Below are positions 1-8,622 of a DNA stretch of 64,000 nt, piece after piece. The notes below the pieces were generated by a model, which did no database searches, had not been told where the DNA came from, and saw nothing but the letters and a program-made list of their open reading frames with translations. Position 1 is the first letter of the stretch. Each line of letters begins with the position of its first letter. The stretch comes from Rothia aerolata (lineage in GTDB: Bacteria; Actinomycetota; Actinomycetes; Actinomycetales; Micrococcaceae). The translations under genes were made by a program, and so were the position numbers. Location: positions 124,001 to 188,000 of the forward strand of contig NZ_BMDC01000002.1 in assembly GCF_014635585.1 (NCBI RefSeq). Reading direction: 5' to 3'.

Positions 1-737
1 ACGCGGGCGGAGAAGCCCTCGGGGGTGTTGATGCCGGTACCCACGGCGGTGCCGCCCAGGGGAACCTCTGCAACGCGGGGCAGGGTGGCGTCAATGCGCT
101 CGATGCCGTAGCGAACCTGCGCTGCGTAGCCGCCGAACTCCTGGCCCAGGGTCACCGGGGTGGCGTCCATGAGGTGGGTGCGGCCCGACTTGACCACGTT
201 CTTGAATTCCTTGGCCTTCTTCTCCAGGGAGGTGGCCAGGTGGTCCAGGGCAGGCTTAAGGTCGTTAATCAGTGCCTCGGTAGCAGCAACGTGCACGGAG
301 GTGGGGAAGACGTCGTTGGAGGACTGGGAGGCGTTCACGTGGTCATTGGGGTGAACGTCCACGCCCTTGCTCTCCAGGGCCCGGCTTGCCAGGGTTGCCA
401 GAACCTCGTTGGTGTTCATGTTGGATGAGGTACCGGAACCGGTCTGGAAAACGTCAATGGGGAAGTCATTGTTGTGGTTGCCAGCTGCTACGGAATCTGC
501 GGCGTCGCGGATGGCCTGGGCACGCTCAGCGTCGAGCACACCCAGTTCTTCGTTAGCGGTAGCGGCAGCCTTCTTCACCAGGGCCAGCGCACGAATGTGG
601 GCGGGCTCCAAAGTCTGACCAGAGATGGGGAAGTTCTCTACGGCGCGCTGGGTCTGCGCACGGTAGAGGGCGTTGACCGGAACGCGGACTTCACCCATGG
701 TGTCATGTTCAATGCGGTATTCAGTGTTTTCAGCCAT
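1..737 (-). CDS. fumC: Class II fumarate hydratase, 3' end cut by window edge
   Basis: Fumarase C interconverts fumarate and L-malate in the TCA cycle, in the cytoplasm as a homotetramer. The reverse strand reads from an ATG at 737 without a stop to base 1, giving about 245 residues of a family usually near 460-470. Visible family blocks are [30 protein letters not shown] and [17 protein letters not shown], which carry the substrate-binding Ser/Asn/Thr and His residues of the fumarase/aspartase superfamily. The GSSxMPxKxNP signature lies in the missing part. The gene follows the carbonic anhydrase gene in the same direction after 67 bp. The identification is secure from the motifs. Confidence 0.95.
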   Translation of the reverse strand, partial: MAENTEYRIEHDTMGEVRVPVNALYRAQTQRAVENFPISGQTLEPAHIRALALVKKAAATANEELGVLDAERAQAIRDAADSVAAGNHNNDFPIDVFQTGSGTSSNMNTNEVLATLASRALESKGVDVHPNDHVNASQSSNDVFPTSVHVAATEALINDLKPALDHLATSLEKKAKEFKNVVKSGRTHLMDATPVTLGQEFGGYAAQVRYGIERIDATLPRVAEVPLGGTAVGTGINTPEGFSAR

Positions 738-804
738 AGTCCCCAGCTTAGTCCCTGAGCGTGAGCACAGTCGCATTGAGGGGAAAGTTTACCCTTCGTT
801 ACCC

Positions 805-1461
805 CTAGCGGGTGGCGGAGAAACCGGTTGCGATGTTGTCGGTGGCGTGCACCAGTTCCACGGTTCCCTCTGCCAGGTGGTAGAAGAGCCCGACGACGGC
901 GGTGCGGTTCTGCGACACCGCGCTGGAAATAATGGGGGACTGCTCGAGAATACGCTCCACGGTCATGCGGGTGTGTTCCCGCACCATGTCATTGACGGTG
1001 GCTTCCGCCCCAAGAGAGGGGGAGAGGGTAGCGGGCAGGATGTGCTCGACAAAGTTGCGCTGGAAGCCGCTGGGCATAGCCCCGGTATCGTTGAAAGCCT
1101 TGGTGGCCTTGACGGCGCCGCAGGAGTCGTGACCCAGTACCACCACCAGCGGGGTGTGCAGACCGTCCACACCGAATTCCAGCGAACCCAAGACCGCGGC
1201 GTCCAGGGCATGGCCGGCGGTGCGCACCACAAACATATCGCCCAAACCCTGGTCGAAAATTACTTCAGCGGCCAGGCGGGAGTCACCGCAACCAAACATG
1301 GTGGCAAAAGGTGCCTGACCCTGGGCGAGGGTGGCCCTGCGCTCGGCGTCCTGATTGGGGTGCTCCGGGGCCCCCGAGGTGAAGCGCTGGTTGCCCTCCA
1401 TCAGAGAACTATAGGCCTCTTCGGGGGTCATGACTACCGGAATCCGTGAAGTTTCAAACAT
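805..1461 (-). CDS. Beta-class carbonic anhydrase
   Basis: This cytoplasmic zinc enzyme interconverts CO2 and bicarbonate and supplies bicarbonate to carboxylases. At 218 aa it has the normal family length. The zinc ligands are visible as C58 in CGDSR, and H111 and C114 in GHDSCGAVKA; the D60/R62 dyad of the active site is intact. It sits between a DUF4245 gene (20 bp upstream) and fumC (67 bp downstream), all on the minus strand, so the three are probably co-transcribed. The ATG at 1461 is the only plausible start before the ORF runs out. The family call is firm; the physiological partner (for example PurE/PurK or fatty-acid carboxylase) is not shown by the sequence. Confidence 0.93.
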   Translation of the reverse strand: MFETSRIPVVMTPEEAYSSLMEGNQRFTSGAPEHPNQDAERRATLAQGQAPFATMFGCGDSRLAAEVIFDQGLGDMFVVRTAGHALDAAVLGSLEFGVDGLHTPLVVVLGHDSCGAVKATKAFNDTGAMPSGFQRNFVEHILPATLSPSLGAEATVNDMVREHTRMTVERILEQSPIISSAVSQNRTAVVGLFYHLAEGTVELVHATDNIATGFSATR

Positions 1462-1481
1462 AGCAACGATTCTGCCCCGAC

Positions 1482-2144
1482 TTATTGAATTCCGCTAGTA
1501 TTGCTGGGCGTGGGTTCCGCTGTGTGAGACGGACTCTTGCTGTAGTCCACTACCTGCTGGGCCCACTGCTCAATGGGTTCTGCCCCCGATTCGCTGGAGA
1601 GAATCACCGTGGTGGAGCCAACCTCACCCACGTAGTAGGTCACGGTTTTCTCGCGTTTGGTGTTTTCGTCTTTCTCGGTGCCCTCGCGGGTCTCCCAGGT
1701 GATACCGGCTACCTCGGCCTCGCCGGTGATCGCCGAGTTGTTGGTCTTTTGCGCAACCCAACTGGGGTTGGTGTCGCCTGCCTGAGTGAGCTCTACATAC
1801 TGCTGGTCGGGGGAGACAACACCGCTGTTCCAAAAGTCGATTTTATCGGGCTGGTTAGAGTTCCAGCGGGCAAAATTGTAGGTCCAGTTATCGGGGGTGG
1901 GAGCGGCAACGGGGTAGCCAGCCTCCTGGGTGGACTGGTAGGCAATCGCGGGAACATCCACCTGCGGGTTATACATGTTCTGGTTGCTGGTGAGCCGAGG
2001 AACGAGCAGAAGAATAGGAATCAGAATAGCAATCATCACCAGCATAGAAATCACCATATTGCGGGCGGGAGCGTTAATGCGCCGGGCCTGTTTTTCGGTG
2101 ATGACGGGCTTGGGTGTCTCTGAAGAATTCTGCACATTACTCAC
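1482..2144 (-). CDS. DUF4245 family membrane-anchored protein
   Basis: This is a 220-aa protein of unknown function. A cytoplasmic N-terminus of about 29 residues precedes one hydrophobic segment (about residues 30-49, MVISMLVMIAILIPILLLV), and the rest is an extracytoplasmic domain ending in a Ser/Thr/Pro-rich tail. The family is actinobacterial and commonly lies beside glpX, as here, where it is divergent from it. No catalytic motif is visible. The 216-bp gap to glpX must hold both promoters. The family assignment rests on overall pattern and context. An alternative would be a generic anchored envelope protein. Confidence 0.75.
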   Translation of the reverse strand: MSNVQNSSETPKPVITEKQARRINAPARNMVISMLVMIAILIPILLLVPRLTSNQNMYNPQVDVPAIAYQSTQEAGYPVAAPTPDNWTYNFARWNSNQPDKIDFWNSGVVSPDQQYVELTQAGDTNPSWVAQKTNNSAITGEAEVAGITWETREGTEKDENTKREKTVTYYVGEVGSTTVILSSESGAEPIEQWAQQVVDYSKSPSHTAEPTPSNTSGIQ

Positions 2145-2191
2145 CCGCTATATCTTTCCAGAGACTGCCGCAAAAAACTAAACGAAAACCG

Positions 2192-2219
2192 TTGACCGGC
2201 CAAAATTCGGCGGTAATTT
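2192..2219 (+). promoter_or_regulatory. Possible sigma-A-type promoter of glpX
   Basis: TTGACC at 2192-2197 and TAATTT at 2214-2219 are separated by 16 bp, within the 216-bp divergent gap between the DUF4245 gene and glpX. Start-site distance to the glpX ATG would be about 135 nt. It was found by eye only and other -10-like sequences exist in the gap. Confidence 0.35.
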
Positions 2220-2360
2220 ACAGAAATAAGCCCCGCCAGTCGGGCAGGAGTTTCACCAGCCTGCCCGCGCCAACTAAGGTAGAGAAGTGAGCGCGCAAAG
2301 AAGCGGGCTCAAAATAGATTGGCAACTGCGCTGAACGCGCATGCTCGAAGGTGAGAACGG

Positions 2361-3386
2361 ATGTCAGAGAAGACTGAGAAGAAGAACGTTCACGGCGACC
2401 GCAACCTGGCGCTGGAACTGGTGCGTGCCACCGAGGCGGCTGCTATTGCCTCTGGCCCCTGGGTAGGCGCCGGAGACAAGAATTCGGCAGACGGTGCCGC
2501 CGTCGATGCCATGCGCTACCGCCTCTCCACCGTGCGTTTCAACGGCACCGTGGTGATTGGCGAAGGCGAAAAAGACGAAGCCCCCATGCTTTTCAACGGA
2601 GAAAAGGTGGGCGATGGCTCCGGCCCCGCACTCGACGTTGCGGTTGACCCTATCGACGGCACCCGCCTGACCGCCCTGGGTATGGATAACGCCCTGTCAG
2701 TGCTGGCCGTTGCCGAGGGCGGCTCGATGTTTGACCCCTCCGCCGTCTTTTACATGGAGAAGCTGGTGGTGGGCCCCGAGGCTGCTGACCTGGTAGACCT
2801 GCGCCTGCCCGTCAAGCAGAACCTGCACCTGACCGCCAAGGCCCTGGGCAAGCCCATCAACCAGCTCACCGTCTGCGTGCTGGACCGCCCCCGCCACGCC
2901 CAGCTGATTGAGGAGATTCGCGCCACCGGCGCTCGCACCCGCATGATTTTGGACGGCGACGTGGCAGGTGCTATCGCGGCTGTTCGCCAGGGTACCGGCG
3001 TAGACATCATGATGGGAACCGGCGGTACTCCCGAGGGCATTGTGGCCGCCTGCGCTATTAAGGCAACCGGCGGTCTGATTCAGGGCCGACTTGCCCCCAT
3101 TGACGACGCCGAGCGGCAGAAGGCGCTGGACGCCGGCCACGATCTTGAGAAGGTTCTGACCACCGACGATCTAGTGACCTCCGACGACTGCTTCTTTGCA
3201 GCCACCGGTATTACCGACGGCAAGCTGCTGCGCGGTGTGCGCTACGGCCGCAACAACAACACCGTGAGCACCCAGTCGCTGGTCATGCGCTCCAAGTCTG
3301 GCACCGTGCGCACCATCGAGGCAGAACACAAGCTCGATCGCTGGGAATCCATCCTCTCCCGCAAGTCCGCCGCACGCATGAGCTAG
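2361..3386 (+). CDS. glpX: Fructose-1,6-bisphosphatase, class II
   Basis: GlpX removes the 1-phosphate from fructose 1,6-bisphosphate in gluconeogenesis. The 341-aa length is typical for the class II family. The metal and phosphate sites are visible: [10 protein letters not shown] (residues 67-76), VDPIDGT (95-101) and the [12 protein letters not shown] loop further on. The ATG at 2361 follows a Shine-Dalgarno-like AAGGTGAG. In many actinobacteria this is the only FBPase, which would make it essential for growth on non-sugar carbon; that is family knowledge and not seen here. A strong hairpin directly follows the stop, so transcription probably ends there. Confidence 0.95.
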   Translation: MSEKTEKKNVHGDRNLALELVRATEAAAIASGPWVGAGDKNSADGAAVDAMRYRLSTVRFNGTVVIGEGEKDEAPMLFNGEKVGDGSGPALDVAVDPIDGTRLTALGMDNALSVLAVAEGGSMFDPSAVFYMEKLVVGPEAADLVDLRLPVKQNLHLTAKALGKPINQLTVCVLDRPRHAQLIEEIRATGARTRMILDGDVAGAIAAVRQGTGVDIMMGTGGTPEGIVAACAIKATGGLIQGRLAPIDDAERQKALDAGHDLEKVLTTDDLVTSDDCFFAATGITDGKLLRGVRYGRNNNTVSTQSLVMRSKSGTVRTIEAEHKLDRWESILSRKSAARMS

Positions 3387-3413
3387 CCCAGCGCCGTCCC
3401 CACATATGTCTCA

Positions 3414-3446
3414 GCCGCCACTCAATACTCCCTGAGTGGCGGCTTT
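3414..3446 (+). terminator. Rho-independent-type hairpin after glpX
   Basis: GCCGCCACTCA (3414-3424) pairs perfectly with TGAGTGGCGGC (3433-3443) across an 8-nt loop and is followed by TTT. It lies 28 bp after the glpX stop. A GTG codon at 3436, in frame with the next gene, falls inside the hairpin, so it is not a credible start for that gene. Confidence 0.8.
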
Positions 3447-3546
3447 CACATTAGTGTGGAAAAGGGCAGGGTATTTTCTTGCTCACATCAACCACACTCA
3501 CTTGGCCGAACCCGCTTCGGCACTCGTACACACTGGGGAGAAACCT

Positions 3547-4956
3547 TTGGCTAACCACACACGAAAAATTGGCGCTACCCTACTCACCGCAACAATGCTT
3601 TTGGCAAGCGTACCGACCCTCGCCCAGGCGGATTCACTCAACGCTACGCCGGATTCGCTGGGAAACCCGAAGCCCACCGAAATTGGCCTTTACCACCAGC
3701 AGCATGCCCAGATGCTCGGAGATGCACTGGGCCCCGAGCAAATTTACTCTAACGGTATTCACGCCCAGGAATTTACCGGCGGCCTGGTGACCTGGAGCCC
3801 GCGCACCGGAGTGCAGGCGCTCACCGGTGGCCCGGAAGTTGAGGCTTTCAAAACAGCTGGCGGGGCCGAGAAACTCGGTGCCCTGGAAAGCGGAGCCTGG
3901 TTTAGCGACTACTGTGGCTGGTCAGTAACCAGCTTTAACTACTCCACCCGCTGGATGGTGGTGGTAGACCCGCAGACCCAGGCGGCGTCGTCCCTCGACC
4001 TTAACAGCGCTGAGGCCCAGCAGTGGATGCGCGACCGCACCAGCACCGCCTCCTGCTTCCCCGATAACGCCCCGGGCGATGAAGCCGAGACACCCACAGG
4101 TCCCAAGACCGAATTTACCGTGGACGAGGCACTCCAGCTTGAGCGCGATGCCATGTGGGGCAGCTCAGACGGCTACCAGGCATGGCCCACCGGCCACCTG
4201 AGCCCGCTGGGAGACCGCTTTTTGGTAGAGACCGGTATCGGCCAGCAGTCCTTTGTCTATGACCTGCAAACCGGCAAGTCAGCCTGGATGGACAACCGGG
4301 TCTACAACGAGTTCGTCAAGGATACCGACCGCTTCGGCGAGATTGCCTACTCCCTCGGCATTGGCGGTGGTCGAGGTGGGCTGATGCATAACTACGTGGG
4401 CACCTTCTTCACCGACCAGTACGGCGGGGAGGCTGAGGCTTACGGACTGCTGAGCGCCTCGGTGCGGTACTACCCCTCCAACGGCGGGGAAATCGTCATC
4501 GACAACGAGCCGGTAACCGAACCCACCGACCCGGCAACCGTTGACTGGTCGCAGGCGGAATACCTGAAATACCCCGGCGCCCTCTACTACCAGGACGGCG
4601 AATCAGCCCTGATTATCGCGGCTAACCCCGACGGCACTCCGGTGGAGGGCGCTACCGCCTACCGCTCTGACTGGATTGGCTATCAGATGACCAGGGTGGC
4701 CTTCTACTCGTCCAACAGCGCCTACAGCTGGGCCTACGGCTCAATTATGGGCGGCGGCCCCACCGAAGAAACCGCGCTGGGCCTGCCCGTTGCTGACTCC
4801 CAGCTGGTGGAAGAAGACGGCGTTGAATACTACGTTCAGGACTTCCAGGGCGGCACCATCAAGATTGAAAAGCAGAATCGCCTTGCTGAACGAGACGAAA
4901 CCTTCGGCGAAATCACCTACAACGACTGGGGCAGGGCATGGCTGGGAAACCAGTAG
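3547..4956 (+). CDS. Secreted LGFP-repeat-like protein
   Basis: The start is chosen at TTG 3547, six bases after GGGGAG; the frame opens further upstream (GTG 3436), but that codon lies inside the glpX terminator. From TTG the protein has 469 aa and begins with a classical signal peptide (basic HTRK, a hydrophobic core, and a cleavage site after AQA near residue 28). Segments resembling LGFP repeats occur near the N-terminus (FTGGLVTWSPRTGVQAL, then GGAEKLGAL) and the C-terminus (ALGLPVADSQ, then QDFQGGTIKI). LGFP repeats are found in actinobacterial cell-wall-associated proteins. No catalytic domain is recognised in the middle. The function is unknown; a role at the cell surface is inferred. 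Confidence 0.75.
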   Translation: MANHTRKIGATLLTATMLLASVPTLAQADSLNATPDSLGNPKPTEIGLYHQQHAQMLGDALGPEQIYSNGIHAQEFTGGLVTWSPRTGVQALTGGPEVEAFKTAGGAEKLGALESGAWFSDYCGWSVTSFNYSTRWMVVVDPQTQAASSLDLNSAEAQQWMRDRTSTASCFPDNAPGDEAETPTGPKTEFTVDEALQLERDAMWGSSDGYQAWPTGHLSPLGDRFLVETGIGQQSFVYDLQTGKSAWMDNRVYNEFVKDTDRFGEIAYSLGIGGGRGGLMHNYVGTFFTDQYGGEAEAYGLLSASVRYYPSNGGEIVIDNEPVTEPTDPATVDWSQAEYLKYPGALYYQDGESALIIAANPDGTPVEGATAYRSDWIGYQMTRVAFYSSNSAYSWAYGSIMGGGPTEETALGLPVADSQLVEEDGVEYYVQDFQGGTIKIEKQNRLAERDETFGEITYNDWGRAWLGNQ

Positions 4957-4980
4957 GCCTGCTCTAGGTCGCTGACATGG

Positions 4981-5017
4981 TGAGGGCGCCGTTACCTGAT
5001 GGGTAGCGGCGCCCTCA
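4981..5017 (+). terminator. GC-rich hairpin after the LGFP-repeat gene
   Basis: TGAGGGCGCCG (4981-4991) pairs perfectly with CGGCGCCCTCA (5007-5017) around a 15-nt loop, 25 bp after the stop at 4956. There is no T-run, so it may be a factor-assisted or bidirectional terminator. Confidence 0.6.
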
Positions 5018-5047
5018 TGGTGAGACTAGCTCGAGTGCTGCGCAGGC

Positions 5048-5172
5048 AGCCCGGGAGCGTCTGGTCAACTGGCATCGGGATGGAGCGATACGAGTGCGAG
5101 CTTGCGAGCACTCAGGAGTGAGCGGAATCGCGAAGCGTGCGTTTAAGGGAGGTTGGCCAGCGCTCCCGGGCT
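5048..5172. repeat. Long-range inverted repeat in the intergenic gap
   Basis: AGCCCGGGAGCG followed by TCTGGTCAAC (5048-5069) is the near-perfect reverse complement of GGTTGGCCAG followed by CGCTCCCGGGCT (5151-5172), with one bulge and one G-T pair over 22 positions. The 80-nt interior contains a further stem, GAGTGC with GCACTC, and AGTGAGC/GCGAAGCG-like tracts. It ends just before the stop of the FemX-like gene at 5175. It could be a structured 3' UTR, a bidirectional terminator or a dispersed intergenic element. Only one copy was noticed in this window. Confidence 0.6.
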
Positions 5173-5174
5173 GA

Positions 5175-6200
5175 CTAGCCTACTTTCGAGCGAAGATTCG
5201 AAGCGATGTTCTTAACCGCGGGCACAGCCTTGGCCCGAACCTCGGTGAGCTTCCGCTTGAGCACCGGCAGCTTGGACTTAGCCGCGTAGATGCCGGTGTA
5301 GGCGGTGTAGAGGCGCGAATCCACGGGCAGGTCCCAGGTGCCGGGGTAGGCTACCGAGCGTCCACCAAAGGACTTCTTAAACTTGGTGAAGCCCGCCCAC
5401 TCGTGGTTGGGGTCGTCATTGGGAGCGATACCAAAAAGGTCCACGTACTTGAGGCCCTTGGCCTTAGCATCGAGAATCAGGTTGGTCACCAGCGGAATAC
5501 CCGCGGAGAGCTTGCGGTGCTCGAAAGACGCCGCCGCGTGGGCGTAGGTGCGGGTGTCATCGGAATCGTAGATAAAGGCCGCGCCAATCGACTCGTCCTC
5601 AACCTTGGCGATGTAGAGGCTGGCGGCATCTGCGGGCATGAGCACCGAGGCCACCTTTTTCAGGTAGGAGTCACCCTGGCGGTTGAAGCCGGTTCGGCCC
5701 GCGGTCTCATCGAGGAACTTCAGCAGAATATCCAGGTCGGCTGGGTTCTGCGAGACGGTGAAGGTCACGCCCTTCTTGTGGATATTGCGGTGCAGGTTGC
5801 GGTTGGTGGACTTCATGTCCTTGAGGATTTCTTCCTCTGACTTTTCCAAATCAATGATCTGGGTGTGACCGGGCTGCACCTGGCGGGGAGAGGGCTTAAA
5901 GCCGCGGGCACGTAAGAACGCCTCGCCGGAAAGCTCGCCCCAGATGCCGGGGTTGGTGGGCTCAACGCGCAGGAACCAGCACTTGTTCTCTGCGGCAACC
6001 CGCTTCATGTCTGCAATCGCCGCCTCAAAAGCCTCCGCGGACTCAGCGACGGGTCCGTAGGGGGAGTAGAGGTAGCGGCCGGTCTTGCCGCCCTCGAGGG
6101 TGGCAAGATAGCTCCAGCCCTCACCCGAACCCCGAAAGACCTTGTGCCCGTTGGACTCTTGAAACTGTGCCCAGATTTCTGATTGCAGAATGTTAGTCAT
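5175..6200 (-). CDS. FemAB/FemX-family peptidoglycan aminoacyltransferase
   Basis: Fem-type enzymes use aminoacyl-tRNA to add the first or later residues of the interpeptide bridge to lipid II at the inner face of the membrane. The protein has 341 aa, within the family range, and shows the two GNAT-like halves: an N-terminal half with FLRVEPTNP and RQVQPGHTQIIDL, and a second half with AAFIYDSDDTRTYAHAA, KYVDLFGIAP and FTKFKKSFGG. Rothia-type peptidoglycan has a short L-Ala-type bridge, which would suit this enzyme, but the amino acid used cannot be read from the sequence. It is followed by the 5048-5172 inverted repeat; the LCP gene is upstream on the same strand, 40 bp away. Confidence 0.88.
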   Translation of the reverse strand: MTNILQSEIWAQFQESNGHKVFRGSGEGWSYLATLEGGKTGRYLYSPYGPVAESAEAFEAAIADMKRVAAENKCWFLRVEPTNPGIWGELSGEAFLRARGFKPSPRQVQPGHTQIIDLEKSEEEILKDMKSTNRNLHRNIHKKGVTFTVSQNPADLDILLKFLDETAGRTGFNRQGDSYLKKVASVLMPADAASLYIAKVEDESIGAAFIYDSDDTRTYAHAAASFEHRKLSAGIPLVTNLILDAKAKGLKYVDLFGIAPNDDPNHEWAGFTKFKKSFGGRSVAYPGTWDLPVDSRLYTAYTGIYAAKSKLPVLKRKLTEVRAKAVPAVKNIASNLRSKVG

Positions 6201-6240
6201 GCACCCTAGCTTACCGAAAGTTGGTGAATCGGTGCAGGGT

Positions 6241-7791
6241 TTAGGGAACCGAGCAGGTTCCGTTGGGCGATAGCTCCGCTACGGTTTGAATCTGAAGGGT
6301 TGATTCGAAAGGAGCCCCGGTTGCCCGGGTCGAGCCGCCGACGAAACCGGCTGCCTGAGCCTCAGCTGAGGGAGCAATACCCGACTTAGAATCTTCCAGT
6401 ACCTTGGCAACATCGGCGTGGAGCTGGTCAAAATCGGGATAGGTAGGAAAGAGGTCGTCGTAGTAGGGCGGGCCGGCCGCGTAGCCGATGAGCTCGTAGT
6501 TCTTTGCCTTGAGACCAATATCTGCCAGGGAGCTTAGAGCGTCCTGAGGAATGTTGGTCTCGACCACCTGCTCACCGGCGGCGGTAATGTCGCCGAACTT
6601 GGTGAGCACGTTGTATGGGTCAAGCTGCTTGAGCATGGCGGCCTGCACACAGCGCTGGCGGGCCTGGCGGTCGTAGTCAGAGGCGCCCTCGCGGGAGCGG
6701 GCATACCAGAGGGCATGGAAGCCATCGAGTTTCTGAACCCCGGGCTCAATGTAGCCGTCAATGGGGTTTTTCTCGCCGGTAATCAGGTCTGTACCGCCAC
6801 CGATGGGAACCTCGCCGCCCACGTCAATGGTGATACCGCCCAGGGCATCCACCAGCTGCTCAAAGCCAGACATGTCAATGAGCACGTAGTTGTTGACCTC
6901 AAGGCCGAGCACCCCAGAAACGGCATCCATGGTTGCCTCAGCACCGGGGTCTTCGGAATCGGGGTAGAGGTCCTGGTGGTTTTCGGTGACGTCGGTGTAG
7001 ATGGAGTTGATAATGCACTCATCGCCGCAGTTATACCCTTCGGGGTAAATCTGCCACATGGGAGAATCTTCCGAGAAGATAGCGTTCTGCGTGTTGCGGG
7101 GAACCGAGATGGTCACGGTCTGGCCGGTCTCGGCGTCAATGGAAATCACGGTCATGGAGTCAGGACGACGCCCCACGCGGTCGGCGCCGGCGTCCCCGCC
7201 CATGAGCAAAATGTTGTAGCGGCCGTTTTCTTCTTTCAGCTGGGTGCCTCCGGCAAAAACGTTGCCGAGAGCCCCGCGGCCGGTGTTGGCGATATAGGCG
7301 CTATAGCCCAGACCGCCCCCGGCAAGAAGCATGAGGACCGCCGCGCCCAACACCAGGGGAGTGCGCGCCTGCGGAGGCATATGTTTGAGCCGAATTACCC
7401 GCAGGGTGTCGGCAAAGAGGTAGAGCCAGCCAATAGCCAGGGCAACCAGCAGAATCACCAGCAGCACCAGCACAAAGTTGCTGGTGAAGAGCGAGAGCAC
7501 AAGGGTGCGGCGGATGTTCCAGAGAATCACCAGCAGAAGAATGAGGCCCCAGAGAGTCAGCGTGACGGTGACCGCCCGTTTGCCCAGGGTTTTGCGGTCA
7601 GAAATCAGCTGAACCGAGCCCGGCAGAAAAAAGGTCAGCAGAAGGAAAATCCAGGCACGCTTGATTTGGTTGCGGTCATTGACGTACTCCGGGTGGTTGA
7701 TGGGATCAGTGATCCGTGAAGATCCCAGCTTCTCACCGGCGGTGCGGGTAGCGCTGATGCTGGTTGGGGAATCAAAATCTTCGTGATGCAC
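6241..7791 (-). CDS. LytR-CpsA-Psr family glycopolymer ligase
   Basis: LCP enzymes move wall teichoic acid, capsule or arabinogalactan-like polymers from undecaprenyl carriers onto peptidoglycan outside the membrane. This 516-aa protein has a cytoplasmic tail, four predicted membrane segments (about residues 46-62, 73-93, 100-130 and 144-166), then the LCP domain with NILLMGGDAGADRVGRRPDS and TVTISVPRNTQ, containing the Asp and Arg residues that bind the pyrophosphate. DALGGITIDVGGEVPI and WYARSREGASDYDRQARQR further support the family. The multi-span N-terminus is longer than the single anchor of most LCP proteins. Given the polysaccharide loci in this window it may anchor one of those products, which is inference. 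Confidence 0.92.
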   Translation of the reverse strand: MHHEDFDSPTSISATRTAGEKLGSSRITDPINHPEYVNDRNQIKRAWIFLLLTFFLPGSVQLISDRKTLGKRAVTVTLTLWGLILLLVILWNIRRTLVLSLFTSNFVLVLLVILLVALAIGWLYLFADTLRVIRLKHMPPQARTPLVLGAAVLMLLAGGGLGYSAYIANTGRGALGNVFAGGTQLKEENGRYNILLMGGDAGADRVGRRPDSMTVISIDAETGQTVTISVPRNTQNAIFSEDSPMWQIYPEGYNCGDECIINSIYTDVTENHQDLYPDSEDPGAEATMDAVSGVLGLEVNNYVLIDMSGFEQLVDALGGITIDVGGEVPIGGGTDLITGEKNPIDGYIEPGVQKLDGFHALWYARSREGASDYDRQARQRCVQAAMLKQLDPYNVLTKFGDITAAGEQVVETNIPQDALSSLADIGLKAKNYELIGYAAGPPYYDDLFPTYPDFDQLHADVAKVLEDSKSGIAPSAEAQAAGFVGGSTRATGAPFESTLQIQTVAELSPNGTCSVP

Positions 7792-7908
7792 TGGTTCCTC
7801 CTGGAACGGGTGAGCATTAACGGTAAGTGGCCGAACAGCCGGAACTATTCGACCACTTTACTTATATTGTCTGAGAAAAAGCTCAGCGGATCACCGCTAC
7901 TAGCTAGG

Positions 7909-8559
7909 CTAGGGGGCGTAGGGGCGCACCTCGTCGGCACCACCCAGCAGGTCTTCTGAGGTTACGGCAGAGCGGGAATCCTGGGATCGCACCGAGTCGG
8001 TGCCGGTTTCCTCGGCGAAATCTTCGCGGTGCTCGCTGACCTTGGTGCGTAGCGAGGCGCCCTTGTCCATGGCGGTCTGGCGCAGATCGGCGGCAAATTC
8101 TGCCAGGTCAGAGCGAACCTGCTCGGCAAAGGAATCGTTACCTGCACCCAGCATGCGCAGGGCCAGCAGACCGGCATTGCGCGCGCCGTTAATGGCAACG
8201 GTTGCCACTGGAATACCGGCGGGCATCTGCACGATAGAGAGCAGCGAATCCATGCCCTCGAGGTTCTTCAGGCGCACCGGAACGCCAATCACCGGCAGGG
8301 TGGTGACCGATGCCAGCATACCGGGCAGGTGGGCGGCACCGCCGGCACCGGCAATAATCACCCGAATACCCCGGTCGGCGGCATTCTTGCCGTAGGCAAT
8401 CATGTCCTCGGGCATGCGGTGGGCAGAGACCACATCAGCCTCGTAGGGAATGCCAAACTCGTCGAGCACGGTGGCAGCGGCCTCCATGGTCGGCCAGTCT
8501 GAGTCTGACCCCATCACAATGCCAACCAGGGGAGTGTTTGATTCATAGGGTGAGCTCAC
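7909..8559 (-). CDS. purE: 5-(carboxyamino)imidazole ribonucleotide mutase
   Basis: PurE converts N5-CAIR to CAIR in purine synthesis and works with PurK, encoded 63 bp upstream on the same strand. The catalytic blocks are all visible: [22 protein letters not shown] with the active-site His, and [12 protein letters not shown]. The 216 aa exceed the usual 160-175; about 45 extra C-terminal residues, rich in Glu, Ser and Arg with no recognised domain, follow the normal fold. Such tails occur in some actinobacterial PurE proteins. The ATG at 8559 has GAGAGC upstream. Confidence 0.94.
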   Translation of the reverse strand: MSSPYESNTPLVGIVMGSDSDWPTMEAAATVLDEFGIPYEADVVSAHRMPEDMIAYGKNAADRGIRVIIAGAGGAAHLPGMLASVTTLPVIGVPVRLKNLEGMDSLLSIVQMPAGIPVATVAINGARNAGLLALRMLGAGNDSFAEQVRSDLAEFAADLRQTAMDKGASLRTKVSEHREDFAEETGTDSVRSQDSRSAVTSEDLLGGADEVRPYAP

Positions 8560-8622
8560 GATGCTCTCCTTCTCTTGATGGTCAGTGGCTAGTGAGGCAC
8601 CTCAGCAGCCACGCACGAAAAC

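Noticed and set aside
673-1449. 258-aa plus-strand ORF opposite the carbonic anhydrase
   Set aside because: It is the antisense shadow of two clear genes (fumC start and carbonic anhydrase) with no family match.
6715-7719. 334-aa plus-strand ORF within the LCP gene
   Set aside because: It is an antisense frame of the LCP coding sequence, rich in Gly, Val, His and Gln as expected from GC-rich shadow frames.
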